NCBI RefSeq assembly: GCF_000006565.2
Contig: NC_031480.1
Span: 3,941,529-4,005,528, forward strand
DNA length: 64,000 nt
Source of the DNA: Toxoplasma gondii ME49
Lineage: Eukaryota > Apicomplexa > Conoidasida > Eucoccidiorida > Sarcocystidae
Direction of reading: 5' to 3'
Positions 46,020-58,200 of this stretch are shown here, piece by piece (the first letter of the stretch is position 1; every line of letters starts with the position of its first letter). The notes beneath the pieces were generated by a model, which was not told where the DNA came from, did no database searches, and saw only the letters and a program-made list of their open reading frames with translations. A program made the position numbers and the translations under genes.

Positions 46020-47218
46020 TATTCTCCATGTCGCCTCCTTTTCGGCCTTGCTCCTCGTTCCGTTTTTCTCACCTTTCCTTCCACACTGTTAAGTATCTGT
46101 CCCCTCGTCTTCTGTGTGCCGCTCGTTTTCGCGCGTTTCTCGGACCCTCGGGTGTCTCTTTTGAGAGCCCGGCCTCCGCAGGCGCGTGCCCCTGTCTCGT
46201 TCCTTCTTCCGGATTTTGTCTTTTCTTCTTGCTTTGTTTTCCTTCTCTCAACTCTCGCTGCGCTCTTTGCGCTCGAGCTCCGTCCATCCCTTCAGCGTCT
46301 GCGGTGAGGAGCTCAGACACACAAGGAACTCCAGACGAGGGAAGGAATCTCCCGTACTCGTGTTGTCAGCCTTTCTGGACGCGTAGTTCTGTCTTCTCGG
46401 TCTGCTCGCAGGACTCGGTGCCAGGTCTCGAGAAATCCGCTGGCAAGTCCGATTTTGCTTTCTTCAAAAGTTCCCTTCGTGCTCCAGCGAGACGCGCCCC
46501 CGTCGATCGTGTTTAACCATTCAAGAACAATCGAGATTTTACTCCTTCTTCTCTTCTTCTTCCGTTTCGTCTCTTCGTTCCGCAGCAGCTGCTGGACAAT
46601 TTTGCTGCTCTTCACTTTTGTCGGAAAACTGTCTCTCTACCTCTTCTGCTTCGGTCACAATCTTCCTCTCTTGTCCTTCCTGCCTCCCCTCATCTGCTTT
46701 CCGTCTGCTCTGTCTCCACTTTTTGTTCTCCATGTCTTCTTTTCGCTTCCGGGCGTCTCTGTCTCCTTCCTCTTTTCCTTTCTTGTTCGTATCTCCCGCT
46801 CAAAGAAATGCTCGTCTTCAGCGACCTCGGCCGAGCCGCTGCGCCGCTCGAATCGAGGGTGTCGCGCAGCAACCTTCCTCTCGTTTTTGAGATTGTTTTT
46901 TGCTTTTAGACTTTCCCCGTTCTCCCGCGAACATACCTGGGAGATGAGGTCCTTTCCCCTTTCTTCTGCGTCCTGTGCATCCGCGTGTCTCCTCTTCTCT
47001 TTCCCTTGGCTTTCTCCCTTTCTCACGTCTTCATTTGCAGACGCCACTCCTTCACCTTCTGCCTAGCTGGACTTCTCCTTTCCCTGCTTCTTCGCTCTTG
47101 TTTATGCTCCGCTCTTGTCTCCTTACGTCGTCCTCGCTCACTCTGTTTGCCCATCCGATCCTCTCTGCTCCGCAGTTGCCGTCGACGTTTCTCGTCCCCG
47201 TGGACTGCATTTTCAAAA
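46020..47218 (+). promoter_or_regulatory. Pyrimidine-rich 5' leader of the SPX-EXS gene
   Basis: More than 1 kb of CT-rich sequence (repeated ttctcttcttcttccg-like stretches) ends at the start codon context TTTCAAAAATGAAG, which matches the coccidian initiation consensus (AAAATG). Several upstream ATGs occur, so either the transcript starts within this tract or a leader intron removes them. Confidence 0.45.
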
Positions 47219-47615
47219 ATGAAGTTCGGAGCCAAGCTCCGCGCCTACGCGCTTCCCGAGTGGCGGGCAGCATACATCGACTACGGAGCTCTGAAGTCGT
47301 TACTCAAGCAGCTGCAGAGAGAGATAGACTCGGCAGAAGCTCAGGAAGACCGCATTCGCGAGAAGTGGAGGAGATGGAATGAGAAACTGGAGAAAACGAG
47401 AAGCAAAGAAGCTGAGGGTCACCCAGGAATCTGCGATGCCGCCACAGACGAACCTGAATCTGCGCCTCACGTTGTCGCCAACGCGCCAGCTTCCCCTGCG
47501 GCCGCCGACAGTGGCAGCACGCGCCTGTAAGAAGATTAAAGAAAAATTGAAACATTCGAGTAAAATTTCAAATTTGCAATTTATTCGTTCGGACCTCATC
47601 TGGGCTTTTGGACAG

Positions 47616-47661
<46 letters not shown>

Positions 47662-48915
47662 TTTCCATAGAGTTTTTCTGTGTTTCTTTTTTGTCGCTCA
47701 ACCTTCTTCGCGTTTCTCATGTGGTGTCTTCGCTTTCGTCCTTTGCAGATCCACTGCTTGCCACGAGTCCTCCAACTCTTCTCCATCTCCTGGTGTTGTT
47801 TCTTCGTCCTCGTCTTCCTCTTCTTCATCTTCCTCTTCTTCTTCATCTTCCTCTTCTTCTTCATCTTCCTCTTCCTCCTCTTCGTCTGCTGTCGCGCATT
47901 CTGCTTCGTCACTGTTTTACTTTTCTGCATGGTGGGGTGGAGGCGAGGAGATAGGAGGTCGCGGTGTCGAGGACAGCCGCGCAGAAGAAGCTCGAGAAGC
48001 TGAAAGTGTAAGGCGCGTGAGAGAAGCTGCAGTTGACGCGTTCGACTCTCGCCTGGAGAGCGAAGTGGAGAAGGTTGCTGCTCACTTCAACGAAGAACTG
48101 GTCTTCCTCGTCGACCGCCTCCAGGCAGTCGAGGCGGAGCTGAAGGCGATAGAGGTCCGAGAGGGGCGGAGCGCGGCAGCAGAGGCCGAGGAAGGAAGCG
48201 CTGGCGAGGAAGGAGGCGAAGACGCGGGGAAGCCACTCCGAGACGAGACAGTCCAGGAAGGGGGAGAAGAGATAACAGACAAAGAAGTCGCGAAATCTGA
48301 GCGCCGTGTCTTCTTCGACACGCACGTCCGGGAAGGTGAAAACGCACAAAGGGAAGCGGTAGGTTGCTTGCATCTGGAAATGCGACGTCGCTTCCCCTCT
48401 TATCCAACGTTGCCGTTCCTCTACGCTTACCGCTTCTCCTCCACACTCTCCAGTCCTGCACATTCCACCCTACCTCTCTACATAAAATATGTATATATAC
48501 ATATATATGTATATATATATATATCGTTATGCTTATGAACAGACTCATCGCGTACACGGATACGTCTGTATGTATATGTATATACGAGTATCTGTCTGTT
48601 TACCTCAACATGTATATTTCTGAACAAGGGAGAGAGACTGTTGTTGTGTCTTGTCAACGGAAGGAGGCTCGTTTGAAACATCCTTGTTCTGTTTCCTTGG
48701 TACAGACGACAGCGTATCTGCGTCGCCACGAACGGGTCGTGCTCTCGATTCTTGACACTCTGGAGAAGCTCGAGGGTTTCGCAAAGTTGAACATGATCTG
48801 CGTGTACAAAATATTGAAGAAGCGAGACAAGAAGTTGAAGACGCATCTCCTGCAAGACGCCTTCGAGCGCTATCAGGCTCGTCTCCGCGACCTCGTGGTT
48901 CCGGCCAAAATCAAG
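47219..48915 (+). CDS. XPR1: SPX domain exons 1-3, with internal insertion
   Basis: Exon 1 gives the first SPX helices (MKFGAKLRAYALPEWRAAYI then DYGALKSLLKQL). Exon 2 resumes with FDSRLESEVEKVAAHFNEEL, and exon 3 ends with KLNMICVYKILKKRDKKLK, whose lysine cluster (KILKKxDK) is the inositol-pyrophosphate-binding surface in this family. Between exon 1 and the second SPX block sit 29 consecutive serines. Between the second and third blocks is an acidic Glu/Gly-rich stretch (about residues 245-300). The SPX region is therefore about 376 residues, against roughly 180 in XPR1. Confidence 0.93.
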
Positions 48916-49536
48916 GTGCGTTCGCGCGCGTTGCGTTGTTCCCCTTTGTCGTCTGAAACGCGTTTTGTCTCTCTCACCATCACTGTGTCCCGATCGCGAG
49001 AAAACGCGCAGGCTTCTGTTTTACAGCGCCTCTTCGTGTCTGCCAAATCAGCGCCGCTTTCCTTCCTGCTCTGCCTCGTCTCTCTCCCTTTCCTTGTCGA
49101 TCCGCCGTTCGCAGTGCCGCCTCCCCTCAGTCTCGCCGTGTGGGGGGTCTTCTGGTGCCCCATTCCCTGTCTTCCGTGATGGTTTTTTTCTCGCCTTGCA
49201 TGCGTCTGTGTTCAGAGCAAAGTTCTGGAAATCTACCGCAGACTGAGCAGGGCGTCCGGCGAGAAGGATGCTGGCCGAGGTGCCTGCACCTTTCATCAGC
49301 TTCAGATGTCTGTTCACAAAGACATGCTGGCAAGACGAGTACGCGAACTTTACCTTCGTCGCGGAAACGCTCTTCGACAAGATGCCGTTCCTCGCGAGGA
49401 CCATACCGAGTGGCTGCTGCATGCACCATCCTAAATCCCCCCTCGGCTCCTTTTCGGAGTGCATGTTCAACTCTAGCAACACCAGCCCAAGATGCTTCTA
49501 TTTGTCTACCGGTCTACTGGGATCTGTACGCGCAGA

Positions 49537-49571
<35 letters not shown>

Positions 49572-52277
49572 GCATGCGTGTCAGAGGCTCAATGGCAAGT
49601 GCCTCGTCGGTTTTCGTTTTCTGTAGATCGGCATCTGTGGGCGCCTTTTTAGTTCTGTGGTCTTCGGCTCCGGTCCTCGAGACGATCACCTGCATCACTC
49701 AAGGTCTTTCTCTGTGTGCACTGTTCAGTGTCACTGTGGAGGGAGGGCGGGTGTTGCCTCTTTACATTTTAGGGATCAACCGGGAGAGCGGGTGGGGTTT
49801 TCGCGTTCACGAACAGCACGAGGTCGTTTTCCTGCAAGCGTCTCCTTCGTGGAACCGCGTCTCTGTCCGCGCATGCACTTTGCAGGGCGGCTGCTTTGGA
49901 ATCCGAGACAAGCTCCGGTATTTCGCCATGGGTTGCATGGCCATTCTCCTCCTCAACATTCTTGTTCTCTCTCTGGCACCGGCCTCAAATCCCCGCTACC
50001 AAAAACACACTCTTCTTGCGTATCTCCCCATCTACCGGTGAGGTTTTCTCACGTCGCCTCAAAACGCGAAGCTCCCAAAAAAACCACTCCAGACTCTCTA
50101 AGCCTCTGTGCCCAACTCCGTGTATATACATATATATACATATATACTCAAGTATATACACATAAATATATGTACACATAAATATATATGTATACATCCA
50201 TGCACATATATGCATATATATATATATATATATATGTGCGACAAAGGCGGAGGTAGAAGTACTTTTGAACATTTAACTTCAAATAAAGTTACACCGGTAG
50301 GCACTACACGTATGCAGATTGCCTTTTTGGTTTTTTAGAAGCTGTTTGACTATTTTTAAATTGTAGGCGTGTATATTTTATTCGTCCTCGTATATATATA
50401 TATATATATATATATGTACATGTGTGTAGCTCTACATGTAGGCATATCTCTAAATGGAAGTACGGATTCATATGTATAATTATATATATATATATATACA
50501 TGTGTGTATATCAATCTTTGTTCTTTTTGGTGACTACTTATGGGACTCGTTTTCTTGATTCAGGTCGCCCTCTTCGTTGCGCGGTTTCTGTATATCCGTT
50601 TGTTTTCTCTCTGGTGTATTTGCAGATTTGTATTTGACTGCGCATTTGCAACGATGGCGGGTGCAGCTGCAGTCGCCGCGATGGAGTACTTCGGTGTGAA
50701 CTACAAGTCAGTTGAATCGTCTGTCGTCTTTGAGTTTTTTCTGTGGGGACAGAGAGAGCGCGTTTGTGCAGACACGAGATCCTCGCAGGCCTCTACGAGG
50801 TTGAATGGGGAGTCCACATGGAGAAAGAGGCGACGCTACAAACTTCTGCGTTCGCCTCTCTCGCCCGAGATGACGAGTCGTTTATTTGCATGCAGGGAAC
50901 CTGAACGCCTCGGCCTTCGAAAAGTGGGCGCGAGAAGTCCCTGCTTCGAGTCCTGGTCAGATGGTCTGATTTATGACGGCAGACGAAATACACAGTTTGT
51001 GTTTTTGCCCTGCTGACGTCTTAGAAAAGACAGCAACGGATAGGAACGAGAAAAGCCTTTTGTGGTTGCGTGCATGTTTTTCTCAGATTTCTGTTGGACA
51101 TCGACCCTAAGTGTCAAGTTGATTCGACGACGCTCTTTGGTGTTGCTGCGTTCCAGCAACTTCTTTTCCTCCTCACCTTTGCCATGTTTCTTCTCGACTA
51201 TAAATTCGCGATTCTCGGGGACCACAACTTGTAAGAAACGCCATCTGACTTGGAGTTGTCTTCCGCCGGGGACGTCTCGCGAGTCGTATGTTTATCTTTG
51301 TCCTCTGCATCTGCTCCGTGCTTTGTCACCTTGAAGCTCCGCGTCGCTTGGCTCTGCATCCGACCTTTTCCACTTGCTCTCTAGGCTGCGTCGTTTCGCG
51401 CGCCTTCCCCGCTGTCCTGGCGTTCGGCGTCTCCTCATGTCTGCCTTCCTTTCCTGTCAGACATGCGCCTTCGTCGTTCTCTCGCTCTGCGGCGTCTTGC
51501 ATCTCTGTTTGCTCGGCTTCTCTCTTCGTCTCTTGAACTGTGTTTGAAGATTTCCGCCTCTCGCTGCTGCCGCTTTGCAGATACTGGGCGTACATGCCTG
51601 CTCTCATCCTCCTTCAACTGGCGCTGCTTGTCGTGCCTCACCCGACATTTCGCTTTACCTACCGGAGACACATTCTCTCCATTTTCAAAGAAGTTTTTCT
51701 CGCAGGGTACGTCCCGCCGAGAAGCGACAACGCTTCCTCTCTTGGCACCGACGCATGGACCACAGTTTACATTTTGCACCTCCGCATCCAGTCTGTTTTT
51801 TTCATGGATTTCCTCTGAGCAGCGCGCGCTACCCTCGTCCACGCGTCCCCGCTCCGTTTTCCTGCCTCTTTCTTCCCTCTGTCGTGTTTTGGGTCTGCGT
51901 CTCGTCTCTCTTCTCAGCTGTCTGCAGCTGTTCTTTCTGCTTTTTCTCTCCTTCTGGAGTTCCAGTCTTTGACTTCTGCCGCGTCCGTCTCTTTCTCCCG
52001 TGTCTGCTTTGCCTTCGCCCCTCGCGCGCTCTCTCTACCTCGTTCGCTTCTCGGACTCTGCCTGCATGCAGCGTCTTTGCCGTCTCCGACGTCAAGCTCG
52101 TCCAGAACATCGTTGGAGATGTTTTAACGTCTTTCTCAAAGCCTCTCAACGATCTGCACTACATTCTCTGTTTCTACTGGTAAATGGAAAAGAACCAGAC
52201 GCCTGTACTCATCTGCCCCTGCAGTGCTCCATACTCCTGTACTCCTGCATGCACATATATATATATATATATATATA

Positions 52278-52310
<33 letters not shown>

Positions 52311-53839
52311 TTGTGTCTGGATATATGTATGCATGTTTGTGGAAGGGCGATGGGGGGTGGCGGGGAGGATATCACATGGGCATGGCTTGTTTTTGCATAC
52401 AGCCTTCGACAGTATATGTACACTTACACAAGCATACTTACTTGTATGTATATATATATATATATATATATAATGTAACGGCGGGTGGGTTGGTGTAGGA
52501 AAATCTGCGCAGCTGTTGAATCTTCTGTTTATTTTAAGAAGCAAATGATACGCAGTAACTGACGGTTGTTCCCGAAGTACATTATCGCATGTGCAGTACA
52601 ACGTCCATAAAGCAGAGGTGCCGACGCGTGCGTTCCGAGACTCGCTTCTCTCAACACCAGTCTGACAGAAATGAAATCATAATTTCTTGCATGCGCCGGT
52701 CACCCGGCAGGTCCGTCGGAGCATGCGAGGGACGGCCGGCGGCTCCTTATTGATGTTTAATCACCGATTAAGAGACGCATTTTCGTCAAACAATCCCCTT
52801 CTTCCTCTGTTCCTGTCAGGACGGGGATGAGTCACGACACGAAGGCACAGTGCCCAGGTACGCTCCAGAGCTTTTCATTTCTTCACCGCTCGTGCCTTCC
52901 ATCGACTTCGAGTCTTAGGTAAATGCGGAGTTTTCTGTCAGGCGCTCGCGTCTACCACTGCAGCCTCTTCCTTGTCATGAACAGTTAATCAGATCAGTGT
53001 ATATATATATATGTAAGTGTATCAGTGTTTATGTGGATTTGTACGTGCATGTTTCAACTATACACATATCGTTATATGTATAGATTCATGTTTAAGGAGA
53101 CACACGGAGCTGTATAATTACCGAGGCGACGCATGTCAATCTGAAAGGCTCCCGTTGCTTCGGCCACAAGTACTCCAACCTGTCCACGCCTGTGCTCCAC
53201 GTAGACATATATATATATATATATATATGCTTGTGTCTGCACATTCCGATAGCCGCCGCGGTGCGTGGAAGCGTTGTTTGTTGCATGCATAACATGAGAC
53301 TTTATCTTCTCAGGTTTTTTTTCGTTTTTCTCTTTATGCAGGCGACGCGTTCATGCGCCCGCTCTTGGGTGGTCTGCCCTTCTATCTTCGTTTTTGCCAG
53401 TGCATCATCAGGTAGCTTTCTTCTTCGTTCTTCTTCTGCCTCGCTTCCTCTCCTCTGTGTTCGTTTTGGCTTCTCCGTGTGGACGCCCCGTGCGAACTCG
53501 TCCTCCTTTAATGGTCTTCTCCTGCTTATGCGTTTCACTGCTCGAGCATGGGCGTCGATGCCAAGAGAGCGGCGCCTTTCTCTCTGCGTCCAGAGACCAC
53601 TTCTCGCTGCGGCACGTACACAGCAAACACATGCGTTGTGACACATTTATAAATATATATATAAATATACATATATAAATATATATATATATATATAGAC
53701 GTATATAAATGTATACATATATATATATATATATATTAAGAGAGAGAAATGAATTTATGGAGAGAGCGAGAGAGGTATCTCTTCTCCCCTGTGTCTACAC
53801 AGACACATATTCATGTGTATCTTCTTGCATACGCAGGTG

Positions 53840-53870
<31 letters not shown>

Positions 53871-54641
53871 ATATATGTATATATAGAGAGAGAGACATGT
53901 GTGGAAGATAGGTGCTGTTCTCTTCACATGTATCCCGTTGGGTATGTAAAATCATGTTCGTGTGTCTTTGTGCATTCTCGTGAGAAGGAATGTGTCATTA
54001 AGGCAGACGACGCAGGTGTGGATTTGATGTCCGGTTCACATGCGGATGGCGACTGGTCACTTGTTCCTTTCGAGCAGATACCGAGGAAGCCGAAACGACG
54101 AAAAGGCACAACGCATGCACTTGATGAATGCTGGGAAATACGTCTCGGGTCTCCTCGTCATCTTCTGCAATTCCGTTCCATGGTGGGCTCGAGCAAAACT
54201 TCTCCGTGAAAAAGGAAGTTGCATTTCTCACAAGCGCATGAACGGTGTCGGAGCGAATCGTGCTCAACTTCCTTGGCACTTCTCGTACTCCATGGTCCCC
54301 CATGTCCCGCTTCAGCGCCATGCGTACCCGATAGCAAGTCACCTGCACCGTTGACTTGTGTGGCTCCTCTCTCGTTCTCTCCTTCCTCGGCGTCTCCTCC
54401 CAGCCTTGCCCGTCTCCGCAACACCTACCGGGAGCTCCACCAATTTGTTTTGTTTGCCCTGCGCTCTCAGAGAACGTCCTTCTGGGCATTCTCGCAGCTT
54501 TGCTCCTCGTTCTCGTATGCTGGAGTCTGTGACGCTTCTGCCACTCCCGCTGGGGGCTCTCCCATCTCATATATGCGCATATAGAGAGAGAGATAGAGTT
54601 ATATTTATGTGTATATGTCTATATATATATATATATACGTG

Positions 54642-54683
<42 letters not shown>

Positions 54684-55181
54684 GATACATACGCGTATCT
54701 CTATGTATTTTGGTGAAAAGAATAAATGTATAATTCTTTTATGTGAGAATAGGTATGGTTATAGAGCGATCGCTACGCGCATGTATAAGTGCTCTTTTTG
54801 TTTGTTTATTCTTGGAAAAAACAGGCAAGCGTTGGGTGTGTCGCCGTACGGTGTCTGCCTCATCTGGGTGTGCTCCTATCTCTTGGGGACGATTTACATG
54901 TTCGCCTGGGACATCAAAGTTGACTGGGGACTCATGCCGGACCCCGACCACTTCATCAGGTAGGCGCCATCTGCATGCCTTTGGGCTCTTCCGAGAAAAC
55001 GCCGTTCCTCTTTGGTACTCAACAGAAGAAACCACTGTCTCCGCGTCGAGATGCATAATGCTACACAAATATATATGTTTTTTTTTTGTGTGGATGCATG
55101 CGTGCACACTGGAAATCGAACGTTTCACGTGAATGTAAAAGCGGTGTTCTACACCGCGATTTACAGGTGTACATGCATATT

Positions 55182-55212
<31 letters not shown>

Positions 55213-58200
55213 GTATATGGATTTGTATGTATGTATGTATGTATGTGCTTCTCGACAGTGTTTTCGGCGTCTGTATGTGAGTATGGAGGCTTCGACCTGG
55301 GCCTCCCCTTCCAGGTTGTCTGATCTGGGGATCTCTTTCTCTCACATCCGACCATGAGCTGTGGACGTTCCACGCCAACATTACTTCTTTTTTCCTCGTT
55401 CATTTGTCTCGGATCCGCCTCCTGCTCGGTTTCTCGCTTTCTCTCCCCATGCCGCCTCTCCGCATGTCTCCTATGTTCTGTGCTTGTTCGACTCGTCACC
55501 TCGCGCTGCTACTCATTTCAGGTGTGTTTCGCAGTTGTCGCCCTGTGACGCCTTTGCGTTTCCGTGTCTCTCTCTCCGTTCTGCCTCTGAATCTCCGTTC
55601 TGCCTCTGAATCTCCGTTCTGCCTCTCGTTCGTATGTCCTTTCCTTCGTTTCTCCAGAACTCAGAGCTGTCTGATGTATCCTCGCTGGATGTATCGCAGC
55701 ATCGCTGTTGGAAATCTCATTGGACGCCTCACGTGGGCAATGACGCTGATGCCCTCCACCTTCGACGTACGGAAATTCCAAAGTCCTCTTTTCTCCTATG
55801 TTCTCAGCTTTCTCTCTCTCTGAACTGACTCCGCACAGCTGTGCGGCCTCTCAATCTCCCAGGCGCGCATGGCGCATTATATATATATATATATATATTA
55901 ATAAGAATATAAATGCAGTACCAATATAGTTACATATATATATATATAATACAGGTAAACGTACATATTAATACATGTATATAAATAATATAAGCATAGT
56001 CATATATAATGAATAAAGAAATATATGTATTTCAAATATATAAATGTCGTGAATATATAGAGGATTATTTTGTCTTCGCACGTTTCCTCCTATCTGTCAG
56101 TATCTCTGAACAGCTCTCTACGTTCTGTGTCTCTGTTCGTCTCTAGCCCAGTACATAGTCGAGCAGGTCCATTGCCATATAGACTACTTGCTAGCAAGAT
56201 TGATGTAGAGACTCTACAAAGATGTGTGTAAATTGATACTCAAGTAGAAACTATACGTCGATGTTGCTACTTGATGACACGGGGAACTGATTGCGGACTC
56301 ATATATATATATATATATATAAATACAAAATATATATACATATATGTACGTCCAGCTATATATAGAATACGGTCACGTACTGAGATACTGGCAGATAAGA
56401 ATATATCCACACATGCATACTTATATGTAGAGCGATGCGTTTGATAGAGATTGATGCACTGTAGGTAGATTGTTGGATCGGTCGTGCTTTACATTAATTG
56501 TACACAGAATATTTAGGTGAAATAAAGATCGATATAGATGGTAGCCTGCAGTTCCCGGTGCCTAGGTTTGTGCTGTGTCTTGTACTGCGTGCGTTTGTGT
56601 TTGAATGCTGAGGTCACGCAGGTCCATGAACGCGTTTCTTTCTTTGTGTTATGTCCGTCTGCCTGGTCCCTGTCCTTGTTTCCTCCCAGTGTATTCCGCC
56701 GTTCTTTCCTACGTTGTTGCGTGCAGTCGCTACGGGGGAACTTGCTCATCCTGGTTATTTCCCTGATGGAAATTTGTCGACGAGCAGCGGTAAGGACGTC
56801 GCTGTGTTTGCGAGGTAGACCCTGCAGGCTTGACCGAATAACAAAGAGTCTTAGTATTTCACGAGGATTATTGTGATTCATGTCAAAGACAGATGCTCAT
56901 TCTCACCGATTCGTTTGGTCTGAATTACCTACACACAGAGAGTTTATCTGAGCTCTCATCTGCTCCTGGACGCATGGAATTCAAATTGAGTGGAAGACGC
57001 CATAGACTGTTACTTTTCTTCGACCGTCTCTCCTTCCGTGTCTTCGCCGTCTTTCTCCTCGTTTCTTCTCTTGTTCTCTTCCCCAGGTGTTTCCTGTTTT
57101 TTCTTTCTCCTCAGCCTCGGCTGTTTCACCCTCAGTTCATGCAGCTTCCACGAGATCCGTGGTGCCTGTCGAATTGCCTCTGACTTTCGTTTTCGCATTT
57201 TCTTTCTCACATGCGCTTAGGTGTGCTTCAGCCAGTCCATCCATCATGTCTCGATGTACACGCCGCATTTGCTCGTTCAACTTTCAGATTCTTTCTACGG
57301 TCTTTCTACGTTACACCGGCATCCTCACGTCTGCGTTATTCACTCTGGCGGCTTCCTGGGTCCACCGCATTTGACGCTTCTTCGCTGAACTCCCTCACCC
57401 GTTCTCCACTGCGATGTCCTCTTGTCTTTCCTTGTTTTCATCGCTCGACCGTCCTTTCCTTCCTTGCCCGTTTGCCGCAGTGGATTGTAGTGCGTCTGGA
57501 GCACGAGCATCTGAGCAACTCTTCGAAGTACCGAGCGGTGCTCTGGGTAGGCCTCTCAACTTGTCTTTCCTCCGAGCCTAAAAAGCACATTCACTGTGCA
57601 GTCGTTGCCCTAACTCACAGTGGTGTTCGACGACCTTTCATCTAAATAAAGCCGAGTCACGCAAAAGCCGCGTTTTTCGTGGAACTTCATCGAGTTCTGC
57701 TGCAGGAGCGCCGTATCTTGCGTGAAGGACCGAATCCGGAGGTGTACACTCGCCTCACCTCCTCTCACCTTCAGAGGACGTTTTTCTCAGAAAGGACTGT
57801 CCCTGACAAGCGCATGACCAGGACATTTTGCCGCAGGTCCTCGAAGGCGGGTGTGCATGTATACTTTCATTATTTTCGACAAACCTGTCGACGGTCTCGC
57901 TGGGCATGTGCCGCGTCGCCTCGCCGACTTCATTACACGGGGATGGAAGCCAAGGGTCTAGGAACGACACTGAGTTGAACGCTCTAGAGAGCTTGGTTTT
58001 CTGAAGAAAAAGACGAAAGCGCTTTTCGTGTAACGAAGCGGTTTTTATTCCTTTGAGAAAGGTATTCTTTCGACAAAAAAACACAGATTTTTCATCGGAA
58101 ACATGCTCTTTTTCTGCTAGAAAACGGGTTTCTTCTCTTAAAGAAAAGCGATTCTTTGCTTATAAAAACGGCGAGTTTCTTTCTCAAAGGAATAAAAACC

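Larger units (their letters stand above)
42421..47218. promoter_or_regulatory. Divergent intergenic region between ATM and the SPX-EXS gene
   Basis: About 4.8 kb between two divergent start codons must contain both promoters. I see WGAGACG motifs, a known upstream element class in Toxoplasma, at 42811-42817 and 42874-42880 and 44222-44228 (plus orientation), and at 46568-46574 and 46754-46760 (reverse orientation). There is a short (TA)n tract at 43312-43342 and a 35-bp degenerate tandem repeat at 44676-44850. From about 46020 to 47215 the plus strand is strongly pyrimidine-rich, fitting a long leader for the plus-strand gene. No open frame here has recognisable protein content. Confidence 0.45.

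Noticed and set aside
45980..46516. 178-codon plus-strand frame rich in Phe/Ser/Leu
   Set aside because: It is the translation of the pyrimidine-rich leader upstream of the exporter gene.
49620..49880. Membrane-like peptide (VGAFLVLWSSAPVLE...) as an extra exporter exon
   Set aside because: It lies inside intron 4. Exon 4 joins exon 5 directly in phase 0 and reproduces the XPR1 topology without it.
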